Shown here: in pieces, positions 44,800-55,982 of the stretch
Layout of the letters: each line of letters begins with the position of its first letter
Numbering within the stretch: position 1 is the stretch's first letter
NCBI RefSeq assembly: GCF_027579695.1
Contig: NC_083583.1
Location: forward strand, 3,372,542 to 3,436,541
From: Neoarius graeffei
Taxonomy: Eukaryota > Chordata > Actinopteri > Siluriformes > Ariidae
Reading direction: 5' to 3'
DNA: 64,000 bases
The notes under the pieces: model-generated
The model's database searches: none
What the model was told of the DNA's origin: nothing
The model's input: only the letters and a program-made list of their open reading frames with translations
Made by a program: the position numbers and the translations under genes

Positions 44800-45437
44800 C
44801 CCCAGCACATCATACTAGACTTTCTTTATGTTCCATTTTGTTTGAGATTGAGAGGATTGGAGATGTCATGTATCTTTTAGATGGTGAAAAAGATTGGTAG
44901 CCAGCTGAAAGTCCTGGGCGAACACAGTTCAGTCTGTTGGTTGATTTTTGATGAACTGGGCACACAGCTTGTCGCGACAGATTTGGGCTGGAAAAAGAGA
45001 GAGTGTAGCCATTTGCATCAGTCTTTGCATAGTATTTGGGAAATCCATGCAAGGGGGAGACGGAAATGGTACGATAAAATCAGAAGAGCGAGACTTTGGT
45101 GAGGCCTTTGTAAGTGTCTCCATGACTGTCTCTGTGGTGACTGTCTCACTGATTGTCTCTGTGATAGTTGCATGGGGTCGAGAAGTAGACGAAGCAACCT
45201 TGACATGGTTATCTTTAGTCAGGTCCTTAATCTGGATGGAATCGCATGATAAAATCGCATGCTCACATTCTCTGTGATTGTTGTTGTTCTTGGCAGTCTG
45301 CTCCAGATGGCTGTGTGTCCTTGGTGAAGACTTGCATAGATGATTGTTTTGGCATTGCAGAGGAATTGTTTATATTTGTAACTGGGTCAGTCTGTGACAT
45401 CTTATCAACTGTTCTCTTCAATGTTGACTGAGAGAAA
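44800..45437 (-). pseudogene. L2 ORF1 C-terminal remnant
   Basis: Equivalent to the C-terminal half of the ORF1 at 60017-61105, with serine- and threonine-rich stretches and a single copy of the PSGADCQE-type unit (near 45295-45316). It is truncated at 45437 and lacks the esterase domain. Several frame changes. Confidence 0.65.
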
Positions 45438-46912
45438 ATTGCAAGGATTGTGGGTACCCTTATTAAAAAATATCTAAAAAACTACTTGGAATTAAGCAGA
45501 AATATTTTGCATGTGTTCATCAGACATTGTAGGTACTTGCAAAAAAAAAATCATGAGAATCCGAGTCGGTGACCTGGGAGGCACCTGATGATTTCACACG
45601 GAATGAACAAATGGTGTTTATGAGGTAAAGGTGTAGATCTGGAGGGTCCTCAGACAGAGTGTTTTGGTAAACTGGGATGTACGGATGCCGTCAGTCCCCA
45701 CTCGCTTGCTCACTTGAGTTTGTTGATGGTGTAGTGGCTGCTGCTTTATGTCCCGGGGCTCCCTCATTCCTGTGTTACCTTCTGGCTCTCCCCTTTTAGT
45801 TATGCTGTCACAGTTAGTTGCCGGAGTCCCTGCTTGTACTCAGTGCAATATGTATACTGTTTCTATTTATTCAGGTGACATTGGGCATACCTAACAACCT
45901 GTGTTTTCTCTCCCCCCCCCAAATCTGTCCCTCTGAGTTACATGGAGTCAACAGGAAATCTTTTGGTGGAGAGGGTGGAGATCTCGACTGGCTCTCGTAG
46001 CGTGCAGGGAATCGGCCGTCAGGCATTCTGTCGCATGTCCCAGACCCGGTGAAATGTAACTGAATTGTCTTGGCCAGCCCTAAGGGTCCCATCTGCATCC
46101 CATCATTGCTGAGGAGTGTGCTCCCATCACCCAATCAAGCATCCAGCCAGAGCAGGTCATGATGTTTCTTTTTTTTAACCATATTAACATGCCATTGTTG
46201 TGTATTATGCCTGATGTCAGGACTCTCGTCTCTGCGAGCCTACCACACAGATTTAATACTTGTGTCATTTTAGGGAATACCTGTGTTTTCTCCTCTCCCC
46301 CCCAAAAAAAAAAATAAAATAAAAATATCTGTCCCTCTGAGTTACATGCCGGTCCGGAGATCGAGATGCTGACCTCTTCTGCTCCTCGGACCTGCCTGAT
46401 CCATCCTGGTGCCCTGTGTCTGGTTAGAGTCTCATCGCATCGCTCCTGTGGAGGACGGCCCCGTAAGGACAGTTGAAAGTCACACCTAGAGGACGCGCTG
46501 GACTCTTACAGTAATGCTTTTATGGCTGAGGACTACAGTTGACTTGCTAACTTAGGACTGCAGTTGTCATGAACAGTTTTGCACTCAAGTTTCCATCAAT
46601 GAGGAGTTACAATATCAACGAAACTGTCTTCATGTTAAAACTGTTAATGTTATAGTTATGTTGTCTGTTGTTGCCCAAATGAGGATGGGTTCCCATGGGT
46701 TCCCTTTTGAGTCTGGTTCCTCTCGAGGTTTCTTCCTCATGTCGCCTGAGGGAGTTTTTCCTTGCCACCGTCACCACAGGCTTGCTCATTGGGGATAGAT
46801 TAGGGATAAATTAGCTCATGTTTTAAGTCATCCAAATTCTGTAAAGCTGCTTTGCGACAATGTTTATTGTTAAAAACGCTATAGAAATAAACTTGACTTG
46901 ACTTGACACAGG

Positions 46913-48420
46913 CCCCATCACACTTCATGAAGGCTTGCAGGATGATGTGAAACCAAGTGATCGCATATCAAATGTGCAAAGCAGACGATCTGCACAAAGC
47001 TCTGGAAGTGGAAAAAGGTCCTCTGTTTCAGGCACCTTCTCTGCTTGCATTAAGGCTGAAGCTGATTTGGCTGCATTGATGGAACGGCAAAAATTTCTAC
47101 AGGATAAACATGCACTGGAGGAGGAAGAGCAGCAAATACAGAAACGTAAGGAAAGGCTCAAGTTGGATGAGGAAATTGCTGCACACTTGGCTAAAAAGTG
47201 AGTGTGCTAAGGGCTGCTAGCACATTTGGTTCTAAACACACTAACAGATTGCTCCAATGCAATGAATTCTTACCTTAAAAATGAACAAGGACAAACAAAG
47301 TTCAATATCGACACCGCTCCTTTCATTCCTCAGAGGCTGGAAACACTTAAACAACCGAAAATCGCGATAAGGCCTAAATCCCACGCAGCTCACCTTCAGC
47401 CTCTTGCTTTAAAGCACCACCTACCTGAGCCCAATCCTCAGTCCAGTGCTCATAATGATCAGATGCAACATGGAACCATTTTCAACACTGAAGGTTCAGT
47501 AGGCAATGGGGAGCAAAATAATGTTCTCGATATTTCATTGTCTTTTCATGATAACGACACTACTGATACAACAGCAGCAACGTTTATCTTTGCCCAAAAG
47601 ACATATTCAGGTCTTTGATGGTGATCCATTGCAGTTCCATACATTTATGAGAGCCTTTGAAAGTGGTGTTGAAAGCAAGTCTGACAGTTACAGTGATTGC
47701 CTGTACTTCCATGAGCAATTCACCAGGGGTCACCCAAGGGACCTTGTAAGAAGCTGCCAACATATGGACCCAGCCAGGGGCTATACTCAGGCTAGAATCC
47801 TACTACAGGAACATTTTGGAGACGAACAAAGGGTTGCAGCTGCTTATATGGACAAGGCATTGTCATGGGCCCCGATTAAATCCGAGGACATTAAAGCGCT
47901 CCAAGACTATAGCTTATTTCTTAGAGGCTGTTCGAATGCAATGGATGAAGTGCAGTACATGTTTGAAATGGATATGCCTGCCAATATGCTGACAATAATA
48001 AAGAAACTGCCTTACAAGCTAAGGGATCGGTGGAGGACAACTGCTTGTGAAATACAAGAGAGGCATAACCAAAGGGCTACATTCAATGATATTGTTCATT
48101 TCATCGAAAGGCAAGCAAGGATTCTAACAGACCCAGTATTCGGGGACATTCGAGATGCATCACCAGTGTTGATCAGAGGCATGAATCGAACCAGCTTGAA
48201 ATCCAGATCCAGGCCAAAAGGAAGTAGTTTTGCTACAACTGTGACTACTGTAGAGAACAATAACACTGCAACAAAGGGAAGGAGACCAGACAAGATCTCA
48301 TCAGTCAAGAAAGCTTGTCTGTTTTGTGAGGGTGGACACACTTTGGAGTTTTGCCCTCGACTGGAGAAAAAGGGCTCACACTGAGATGATCACCTTTTTA
48401 AGGGAAAAGGGACTGTGCTT
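46913..48420 (+). pseudogene. BEL gag, DUF1759 and zinc knuckle, frameshifted
   Basis: 46935-47201 is a coiled-coil region rich in K, E and Q. A DUF1759-type region follows at 47600-48300 (FDGDPLQFHTFMRAFESGV, ARILLQEHFGDEQRVAAAY, MLTIIKKLPYKLRDRW, IVHFIERQARILTDPVFGD). A first cysteine-histidine knuckle (CLFCEGGHTLEFC) ends it. Frames change near 47210, 47600 and 48380. In BEL elements this part builds the particle and binds RNA. It continues straight into the next knuckle and protease. Confidence 0.88.
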
Positions 48421-49283
48421 TGGCTGTTTGTGTATAGGACACGTCAGCAAGGACTGTCGAAAGCGTCTCTCATGCAAAGTGTGCAGTTTAAAACATCCCA
48501 CAATGCTTCACATCCATTCAAAGGGAAAGGATCCAGCAACAGAGGGAGAACTAGGCGCTGAAGTTGGCTGTGCTCTGGTATCCAGTGGGCTTACTGGAGC
48601 TGGTGGTCATGACTGCAAACTTCCTATAGTTCCAGTACAGATTAAATCCAAAAAAGGTAACCATGCAGTGGTCACTTATGCCTTTTTGGATCAGGGTAGC
48701 ACAGCTGTTTTCTGCACAGTTAACCTCATGAATAAGCTCAACCTCTCAGGGAAAAAGACACGAATTCTTTTACAGACAGTGGGTCAAGGGAAGGTCGTTA
48801 ATAGCTATGTGATCACAGGACAGGAGGTGGCTGGCCTAGACGGGGAGACATACTGTGATTTGCCCAATACCTATAACCAGGAGTGTATGCCAGTGCATAG
48901 GGGAAATATTCCATGTCAAAGAGATCTTCAGAGGTGGCCTCACTTGGGAGATGTTCACTTACCTGAGATTGATTCTGAAGTTGAGCTGTTGATTCGAACA
49001 AAATGTACCAAAGGCACTCGAACCACTACAAGTCATTCATAGTGTGGACGATGGACCCTATGCCATTAAGACTATTCTAGGTTGGACTGTTAATGGACCA
49101 CTGGGAGGAGACAGTGGTGATGGAATGGATGTTGCGACCCTTAACAGAAGCTCAGTCCTGAATTTGTTGGAGCTCTGGCAGCAGCAGTTCGGAACAGATT
49201 TCCCAGAATGCAGTTATGATGAACAGTCTGGTCAGTCGAGAGAGGATCAAAAGGTTCATGGAGCTGGTTCAGGATTCAGCTAG
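48326..49283 (+). pseudogene. BEL second zinc knuckle and aspartic protease, frameshifted
   Basis: CFGCLCIGHVSKDC is a CCHC-type knuckle, followed by a CKVC/H pair. The protease domain has the active-site block AFLDQGSTAVFC, where D-x-G-S is the aspartic protease signature, and flanking strands (VPVQIKS, RILLQTVGQG, VITGQEVAGLDG). A frameshift near 49010 moves the frame to 49044-49283 (GWTVNGPLGG), the linker to RT. The protease would cut the polyprotein in the particle. Its key aspartate is present but the frame is broken. Confidence 0.85.
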
Positions 49284-50590
49284 GCTTGTTGACGGTCATT
49301 ACCAGGTTGCATTGCCCCTGAGGAAAAGTTGTGTGAACATGCCGAACAACAAGAAGGTTGTAGAGCAGCGTGCCCTAAACCTGAAGAGGAGGTTCAAAAG
49401 GGACTCATCATTTCAACAGCAGTACACAGATTTTATGAATGACATGGTTGCCAAGGGATATGCAGAGCAAGTACCTTCAGGTGAGATGGCACGTAATGAT
49501 GGGAGACTGTGGTATATCCCACACCATGGTGTTTACCCCCCTCAGAAAGGAAAAATCCATGTGGTTTTTGATTGTGCAGCCACTTTCCAGTCAACATCTC
49601 TTAATGCTCAACTCTTACAAAGGCCAGATCTCACTAGCTCACTGATTGGCATCCTGGCCAGATTCAGGAAGGAACCAGTGGTGATCATGGCAGACATAGA
49701 ATCTATGTTTCACCAAGTAAGGGTACCAAGGGAAGATGCTGACTTGCTGAGGTTTCTCTGGTGGCCCAACGGTGATTGCACCCAAGGCTTGGTGGACTTC
49801 AGAACGTTGGTACATCTTTTCGGTGTGACTTCCTCACCAAGTTGCGCTAACTTTGCACTGAGGAAATGTGCCAAGGACAATGAAGAACGGTTCTGTTGAG
49901 AGACCATTGAGAAGCTTTTACATTGCTTTTATGTGGATGACTGTTTGGTATCGACAGCCAGTGAGGATGAAGCGGTGGTGCTTTACCATGACTTGGTCTC
50001 CATATGTGCCAGAGGAGGCTTTAAGCTGACAAAATGGATGAGCAACAGGCGTGCAGTGATGGCAGAAATTCCAGAAGACCAAAGAGCAAATGGCATAAAG
50101 GATTTGGACCATGACCTACTATCTGTTGAGAGAGTGCTTGGGGTGCAGTGGTGCATTCAGTCTGATGCCTTTAAGTTCAAGATCATGGTGCAGGACAGGC
50201 CTTTGACGAGAAGGGGGATCCTCTCTGTTATCAGTTCGATATATGATCCCCTACGAATTCTGAGTCCTGTTGTCCTCTCTGCTACAATCATCTTGCAGGA
50301 GCTGTGCAGGCAGCAACTCAGCTGGGATGACCCTATACCACCATCAGCTGCACAGGAATCGACAAACTGGTCGAAGGAGCTCTATCAGCTAGAATACTTT
50401 CAGGTTGCTCAGTGCCTAAAGCCCCCAGATTTCAAAGAAGTTACTGCAGCACAATTGCACCACTTTACAGATACAAGTGAAAATGGTTATGGTGCAGTGA
50501 CTTACCTACTTCTGCATAATGCATATGCACAAGTGCACAGCAGCTTTGTCATGGGAAAGTCCCTGGCCTGTGAGTCCAAATTGTTTGGGC
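49216..50590 (+). pseudogene. BEL reverse transcriptase and RNase H start, one stop
   Basis: The frame at 49216-49899 reads GRLWYIPHHGVYPP, KIHVVFDCAATFQSTSLNAQ, and VVIMADIESMFHQVRV with the motif-A aspartate, then HLFGVTSSPSCANFALRKC. An in-frame TGA follows (49897-49899). The next frame starts just before YVDDCLVS, the catalytic motif C. It continues with the connection region (ISSIYDPLRILSPVVLSATI) and the RNase H start (HHFTDTSENGYGAVTYLL). A frame change near 50560 ends the recognisable RNase H; the segment after it looks shortened. This is the polymerase that copies the element RNA. Confidence 0.9.
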
Positions 50591-52232
50591 AAACTTTTGC
50601 CAAACGATCCAGAAGTCAAGGTCAGCGTTGCAGTGAATGCGGTGCAGACCTCAGAAGACGTGGATGCAACCACTCGGCTGATTTTCATTATTTTTCTTTT
50701 TGGACCCATTTGAGAAGGGCTATGGCTTGGGTTATTAGGCTAAAGAACTTGCTGGGGTGTCTCAGCCAGAGGAGGAAATGGTCTAACGCAGCCTCCATCC
50801 AGTTTGATTCATGGGAGCAACAAAGATCTTCCTCCGAGCAGGAAAATGGAGTGTTCAAGAACTTGGCATTGAGAGGTTTGCTCACAGTAGATGAGTTGCT
50901 GGATACTGAAAAGGAAATTATCAGATTTTGTCAGAGGAAGAGGTTTCCTGATGAACTCTCCAGTCTACAGAGTGACAGAAATGTGAAGAATAGTCACACC
51001 TTCAAGCTCTCTCTGGTGCTGGAAGATGGTATCCTGAGGGTTGGTGGAAGATTAAGTAGGGTGGCTTTATCTGAAGATGCGAGGCACCCTGCTATCCTGA
51101 CCAAAGAGCTCCATGTCTCAGACATTCTCCTAAGGCATATACGGTACATAAACAAGTTGGTCATGGAGGACGCAACTACATGTTGTCCAAATTGTGTCAA
51201 AGGTACTGGATTCCAGGAGTGGGCACAGCCATAAGGAGGGTTTTGGCAAAGTGTGGCGTCTGCTGTAGGCTGCAAGCTGCTCCACGGTCCCAGCTGATGG
51301 CAGATCTTCCTGTTGATAGTCTGTCCAGATGAAGCTCCATTCACCAGAGTCGGTGTGGACTACTTTGGACCTTTTGAGGTCAAGAGCCGGAGGAGCATGG
51401 TGAAAAGATATGGAGTCATATTCACCTGTTTGGCAATACGAGCTGTCCATATCGAAGTAGCTCCATCTCTGGATACAGATTCTTTTATCAATGCACTACG
51501 AAGATTCATGGCAAGGCATGGCCAAGTCCGGGAAATTCAGTTGGATAATGGAACAAATTTTATTGAAGGAGAGCGTGAGCTGAGAGAGGCAATCAGAGGT
51601 TGGAATCAAGCTCAGATAAATGATGTTCTTCAGAAGGAGATAAAGTGGGTTTTCAACCCTCCAGCTGGATTGCACCATGGTGGCGCCTGGGAAAGGTTGA
51701 TCAGATCTGTGTGGAAAGTTTTGAATGGCATCCTTAAAAGTGCAAAATCTTGATGAGGAGGGACTGCACACTGTCCTCTGTGAGGTGGAAGTCATTATTA
51801 ATGGTCGTCCAATCACCAAGGCCTCAACCAATCCTAATGATCTGGAGGCTTTAACACCTAATCATCTCTTGCTGTTGAAAACTTCCCCTTCCCTACCACC
51901 AGGGGAATTTCAGAGGAATGACATCTACGCTCATCGATGCTGGAAGCAAGTTCAGTACATGTCCAATCTATTTTGGAAACGATGAAAAGGAATATTTACC
52001 ACGGTTGCAGGAACATCAGAAGTGGACTGGTATCAAGCGCAACTTTGTGGTAGGGGACATCGTGCTTACTGTGGATGAGACAGCACCTTGGAACTCGTGG
52101 GTCATGGGAAGAGTCATCCAAACCTTCCCAGACAGAAGAGGATTTGTGCGACGGTTGCTGATTAAGACCAAGAGCAGCTCCTTGGCCAGGCCCATAACCA
52201 AGGTCTGTCTTCTGCAGGAAGCGGAAGCCTGA
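50590..52232 (+). pseudogene. BEL RNase H end, integrase and DUF5641 tail, frameshifted
   Basis: After a damaged RNase H end come FKLSLVLEDGILRVGGRLSR and the zinc-binding H-H-C-C part (HVSDILLRHIR, then CGVCCRLQ in another frame). The integrase core at 51313-51753 has [19 protein letters not shown] and [11 protein letters not shown], supplying the D, D and E. Two further frames complete the tail with VIINGRPITK, LTPNHLLLLKT and VVGDIVLTVDE. Frame changes lie near 51190, 51310, 51745 and 51985. Integrase would insert the DNA copy into the genome; this one is inactive. Confidence 0.88.
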
Positions 52233-52699
52233 CCTCTCAGTTCTGAGAGGGCAATTTTGCTGGGACAGTTAGACTGACTTTACTGACTGACAGTGAGACA
52301 TGGTTTACTCCATGAAGTTGTGTGTTTGAACTTCTGGACTTGACTAGATTTGACTTGTATTCCAGGAAGAAGAGCACATTGGTGAACTGTGCTGATGGAC
52401 TATAAACAAGGACAATTGTGGATTTTGTGATTTGCATGTTTTTTGTTTATTTGCTATGATGTAATTATTATAGTGTTAATAATTAGGGGCTGGGTTGTAG
52501 GTGCCATATGCTGGTATGTTGATGTTTGTGTCAGAAATCAGCTGTTAGTTTGACGTCGGTTACGGGGGTATGGTCAAGGACCAGTGATTGAATGAATGGA
52601 GTTAAATTCACCTGTTCACCGTGGTGGCTGCAAGGAGAGAGGGCGAGTAGGGAGAGTGTATTTTTTTTTGTTGACCGCTAAATCCAACTGCAAACTAAG

Positions 52700-53606
52700 G
52701 CAAGGCAAGTTTATTTATATAGCACATTTCATACACAATGGCAGTTCAATGTGCTTTACAGAAGTAAAAACAAAAACAGTAAACAATAGAGAAATAAAAT
52801 TACATAAAATAATTTTATTTTTATTCTAAAACAATTAAAAGAAAATAATTAAATAGTAGAAATAAAGTAATAAAATGAAGTAGAAGTTCAAATAGGAGGA
52901 GGAAAAAAAAAGAAACCAGCAGAATAAAATAAAGAATAAAATAGAATAAAGTTAAAATTAAAGTAAATTTAAAACATGCAGAGAAAGTAAAGATTATTAA
53001 AAAAATGTAAAGAAGACAATATTAATTATTTAACAGAAAGCATCTGAAAACAGCTTGGTCTTTAACCTAGATTTGAAACTGCCAACAGCAGGAGCATTTT
53101 TAATGTCCTCTGGCAGTTGGTTCCATAGCTGTACTGCATAGTAGCTAAAAGCTGCTTCACCACACTTTGTTTTAACAACAGGTTTTACCAGTAAATTTTT
53201 CTGCTGCGATCTGGTAGATCTGATTGGGTTAGGCCACTGCAACATATCAGAGAGGTAATTGGGCCCTGGACCATTTAGAGATTTGTACACCAGCAGCAAT
53301 GCTTTAAAGTCAATTCTGTGGCTTACTGGAAGCCAGTAAAGGGACCTTAGAATTGGAGTAATGTGCTCTGTTCTTTTTGTTCGTGTGAGAACCCTAGCTG
53401 CTGCATTTTGAACCAGCTGAAGTCGTTTGACGGGTTTTTTTGGCAGGCCTGTGAAAAGGCCATTGCAGTAATCAACCCTACTAGAGATGAAGGCATGTAT
53501 CAGTTTTTCCAGATCATTTTTTGACACAAGTCCTCGTAGTTTGGAAATGTTTTTTAGGTGATAAAATGCCGTTTTAGTGATTGCTTTCATGTGACTGTCA
53601 AAGCAT
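52700..53606 (-). mobile_element. L2 LINE 3' fragment in the BEL 3' LTR
   Basis: Flanked by CTAAG at 52695-52699 and 53607-53611; the 5' LTR shows the site uninterrupted. The 3' tail is at the left. The minus-strand frame is the RT C-terminus (KLRGLVSKNDLEKLIHAF, LVQNAAARVLTRTK, ending KLFSDAFC), open over about 190 codons (53030 to about 53600). At 53057-53068 it shows the intact TTAA site used by the MITE at 55215 in a sister copy. Confidence 0.92.
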
Positions 53607-53734
53607 CTAAGCATCCTGAACATCTTGCCTTGCCTGTTTGTTTTGTTCGGCGTTGAAATAAATATAAACAGTCAAACACGGAAATGGCTTTGTTGTTTGT
53701 GTAGCGAGTCAGCAGTGCAATGCTCCCTCACTCA

Positions 53735-54238
53735 AGGCCTCTGCATGCTTGTGCGACACGGCTTTCGCAGACAGCTTTTCGCAGACAGTTGTAATTTATT
53801 GTTGAGCGGGGATAATAGGCGTGCACGATGTTATTCACCGGCACAACGCAAGGGGGCGCGAAGTCGCTAGGAGTAGCTGGTGGGTGTGGTTAGTGGAGTG
53901 TTTATCCTCCGGTTACTTATAATGACTAGAACTGGAGTCGTATAGATGTACGTACTTCCTCACTTCCTCGATCAACCGCTCTTCGTGCTGTTCCATCTTC
54001 GCTCGTGTTTTTAAAAATGCCGGTCGTGAAAACAAAACAAACCGGGAAAGTAGGGAAGCGGAAGTGCGTGTACAGCGGATGTAGAGTGGACCAATCAGAG
54101 CCCTCTTGTCTGCGAGGCTTCTGCGGTGGTCACAATTTTTGGGAGGTGCGCGCAGAGCGTCTGCGAAGGTGGGGGGGCTACGCAGACACTGTCTGCGACA
54201 CCGTCTGCGAGGACTGGGTTGTCAGCATAAATTGGCCT
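53735..54238 (-). mobile_element. PIF/Harbinger-like MITE, second copy
   Basis: AGGCCT...AGGCC ends with TCA duplicated at 53732-53734 and 54239-54241. It is an inverted-orientation copy of 7471-7986. The BEL 5' LTR provides the related empty site near 30508. The MADF ORF has lost its start in this copy. Confidence 0.88.
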
Positions 54239-54313
54239 TCAGCCTCTCAGTAACTTCAGCTTTTGTTTGGAGTCACTATAGACATTGTGTCATTACACTG
54301 ACATCCAGATGAT

Positions 54314-54690
54314 CTCATCTCATCTCATTATCTCTAGCCGCTTTATCCTTCTACAGGGTCGCAGGCAAGCTGGAGCCTATCCCAGCTGACTACGGGCGAA
54401 AGGTGGGGTACACCCTGGACAAGTCGCCAGGTCATCACAGGGCTGACACATAGACACAGACAACCATTCACACTCACATTCACACCTACGCTCAATTTAG
54501 AGTCACCAGTTAACCTAACCTGCATGTCTTTGGACTGTGGGGGAAACCGGAGCACCCGGAGGAAACCCACGTGGACACGGGGAGAACATGCAAACTCCAC
54601 ACAGAAAGGCCCTCGCCGGCCCTGGGGCTTGAACCCAGGACCTTCTTGCTGTGAGGCGACAGCGCTAACCACTACACCACCGTGCCGCCC
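54314..54690 (-). repeat. tRNA-headed SINE, tail type A
   Basis: Complete copy in minus orientation, flanked by the 12-bp duplication CATCCAGATGAT (54302-54313 and 54691-54702). Inserted just after the BEL element. Confidence 0.93.
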
Positions 54691-54717
54691 CATCCAGATG
54701 ATTATTTAATAAAAAAT

Positions 54718-54896
54718 AAATCTCATCTCTAGCCGCTTTATCCTGTTCTACAGGGTAGCAGGCAAGCTGGAGCCTATCCCAGCTGACTACGGGCGAAAGG
54801 CGGGGTTCACCCTGGACAAGTCACCAGGTCATCACAGGGCTGACACATAGACACAGACAACCATTCACACTCACATTCACACCTACGGTCAATTTA
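54718..54896 (-). repeat. tRNA-headed SINE, tail half only
   Basis: Minus-orientation tail and core of a type A SINE, abruptly joined to the L2 3' end at 54897. The head half was not found on the other side of the L2 (beyond 61117), so it was lost or never inserted. Confidence 0.85.
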
Positions 54897-55214
54897 GGCA
54901 AGGCAAGTTTATTTCTATAGCACATTTCATACACAGTGGCAGTTCAATGTGCTTTACAGAAGTAAAAGCAAAACAGTAAACAATAGAAAATAAAATTACA
55001 TAAAATAAATGGGGAAGAAAATTAATAAGAATTAAATAGTAGAAATAAAATGAGATAAAAGTTCAATTTAAAAAAAAACAGCAGAATAAAATAGAATAAA
55101 AGTTAAGTAAAATTTAAAACATGGACAGACTGTAAAAGTAAAGAGTTTAAAACATGTAGAGATGGCAATATTAATAATTTAGCAGAAAGCATCTGAAAAC
55201 AGCTTGGTCTTTAA

Positions 55215-55982
55215 AGGAATACGCCACCCCCAGGTGAAATTGAGTCAGTCCCTGCAGTCCCTAGAGTTGGATGAGTGAGCCAAAGCGTTTTGTAGCCGAC
55301 CCAGCCATTGTCCTGATCTGGAAACGTCCCGGTTAGCTTTAGCTTATCGTAGTCGCTGTAATCCGGTGTCTCCAGATAGCATTGTCGTTGCAAAAGTGAA
55401 TCAAATAACTCAAGATTTTTTATAATTATTTCTCATGACCTGTACATTCACATCGAGTACACATCAGTGCAAATTAACACGAAGGGATTTATTAGACCAA
55501 TTTATATCTGGAACTATTTTCGGCCACAGCACAGGCAAAGCACCGCTGCAGGTGCAAAGACACCACGCAGCACCTGAAAACCCTGGTTTCCCTGGTAACA
55601 CTGGTGTATTGACGGAAGTTGTGGTGCTGCATGGTGTCTTTGCGCCTGCAGCGGTGCTTTGCCTGTGCTGTGGCCGAAAATAGTTCCAGATATAAATTGG
55701 TCTAATAAATCCCTTCGTGTTAATTTGCACTGATGTGTACTCGATGTGAATGTACAGGTCATGAGAAATAATTATAAAAAATCTTGAGTTATTTGATTCA
55801 CTTTTGCAACGACAATGCTATCTGGAGACACCGGATTACAGCGACTACGATAAGCTAAAGCTAACCGGGACGTTTCCAGATCAGGACAATGGCTGGGTCG
55901 GCTACAAAACGCTTTGGCTCACTCATCCAACTCTAGGGACTGCAGGGACTGACTCAATTTCACCTGGGGGTGGCATATTCCT
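55215..55982. mobile_element. TTAA-flanked foldback MITE
   Basis: AGGAATACGCCACCCCCAGG at the left is repeated as a near-perfect complement at the right. Arms of about 345 bp leave a loop of only about 50 bp. TTAA lies at 55211-55214 and 55983-55986. Identical ORFs appear on both strands simply because the arms are palindromic. TTAA targeting fits the piggyBac group, but no transposase is present. Confidence 0.9.

Larger units (their letters stand above)
41441..45437 (-). mobile_element. L2/Maui-like LINE, 5'-truncated in ORF1
   Basis: The 3' end is at the left (GGCAAGGCAAGTTTATTTAT, the complement of an AATAAACTTGCCTTGCC tail). ORF2 covers about 41814-44700, and a piece of ORF1 follows up to 45437. 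It is the sister of the copy at 54897-61117. It inserted in the right arm of the foldback element at GATTGTGGGTACCC. Confidence 0.88.
33543..45606. mobile_element. Long-TIR foldback DNA element, 12 kb with passengers
   Basis: TCATTCTGTGTGAAATCATC at 33543 is matched by its complement ending at 45606. With passengers removed, each arm is about 600 bp: left arm 33543-33806 plus 38849-39190, right arm 40990-41440 plus 45438-45606. The core 39191-40989 holds a LINE relic. Passengers: a hAT-like nest in the left arm (33807-38848) and an L2 in the right arm (41441-45437). The target duplication is unclear; AATGG occurs on both sides. No own transposase is visible. Confidence 0.75.
32356..46904 (+). 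mobile_element. L2/Maui-like LINE inserted in BEL gag, itself interrupted
   Basis: A 5'-truncated L2: reverse transcriptase part at 32396-33537 and 3' UTR at 45607-46904 ending AATAAACTTGACTTGACTTG. GACACAGG flanks both sides (32348-32355, 46905-46912). The foldback element 33543-45606 entered directly after the stop codon. The UTR matches the fragment at 13496-13805. Confidence 0.88.
30178..54280 (+). mobile_element. BEL/Pao LTR retrotransposon, split by nested insertions
   Basis: A 371-bp 5' LTR (30178-30548) and a 3' LTR (52496-54280 including insertions) match closely. The outer flanks carry the 5-bp duplication GACAT at 30173-30177 and 54281-54285. Gag-pol reads in order on the plus strand: gag start 31878-32355, remainder 46913-52232. 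Insertions: a hAT MITE (30651-31606), an L2 (32356-46904) that itself carries a 12-kb nest, an L2 fragment (52700-53606) and a Harbinger MITE (53735-54238). Every coding part has frameshifts, so the element is dead. Without insertions it would be about 7 kb. Confidence 0.9.
52496..54280 (+). repeat. BEL 3' LTR, split by two insertions
   Basis: Starts TGTAGGTGCC after a purine-rich stretch (TTAGGGGCTGGG) that is a likely polypurine tract, and ends GGAGTCACTATA before GACAT. LTR parts: 52496-52699, 53607-53734 and 54239-54280. A 252-base stretch between the coding end and the LTR (52236-52495) shows nothing. Confidence 0.88.
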
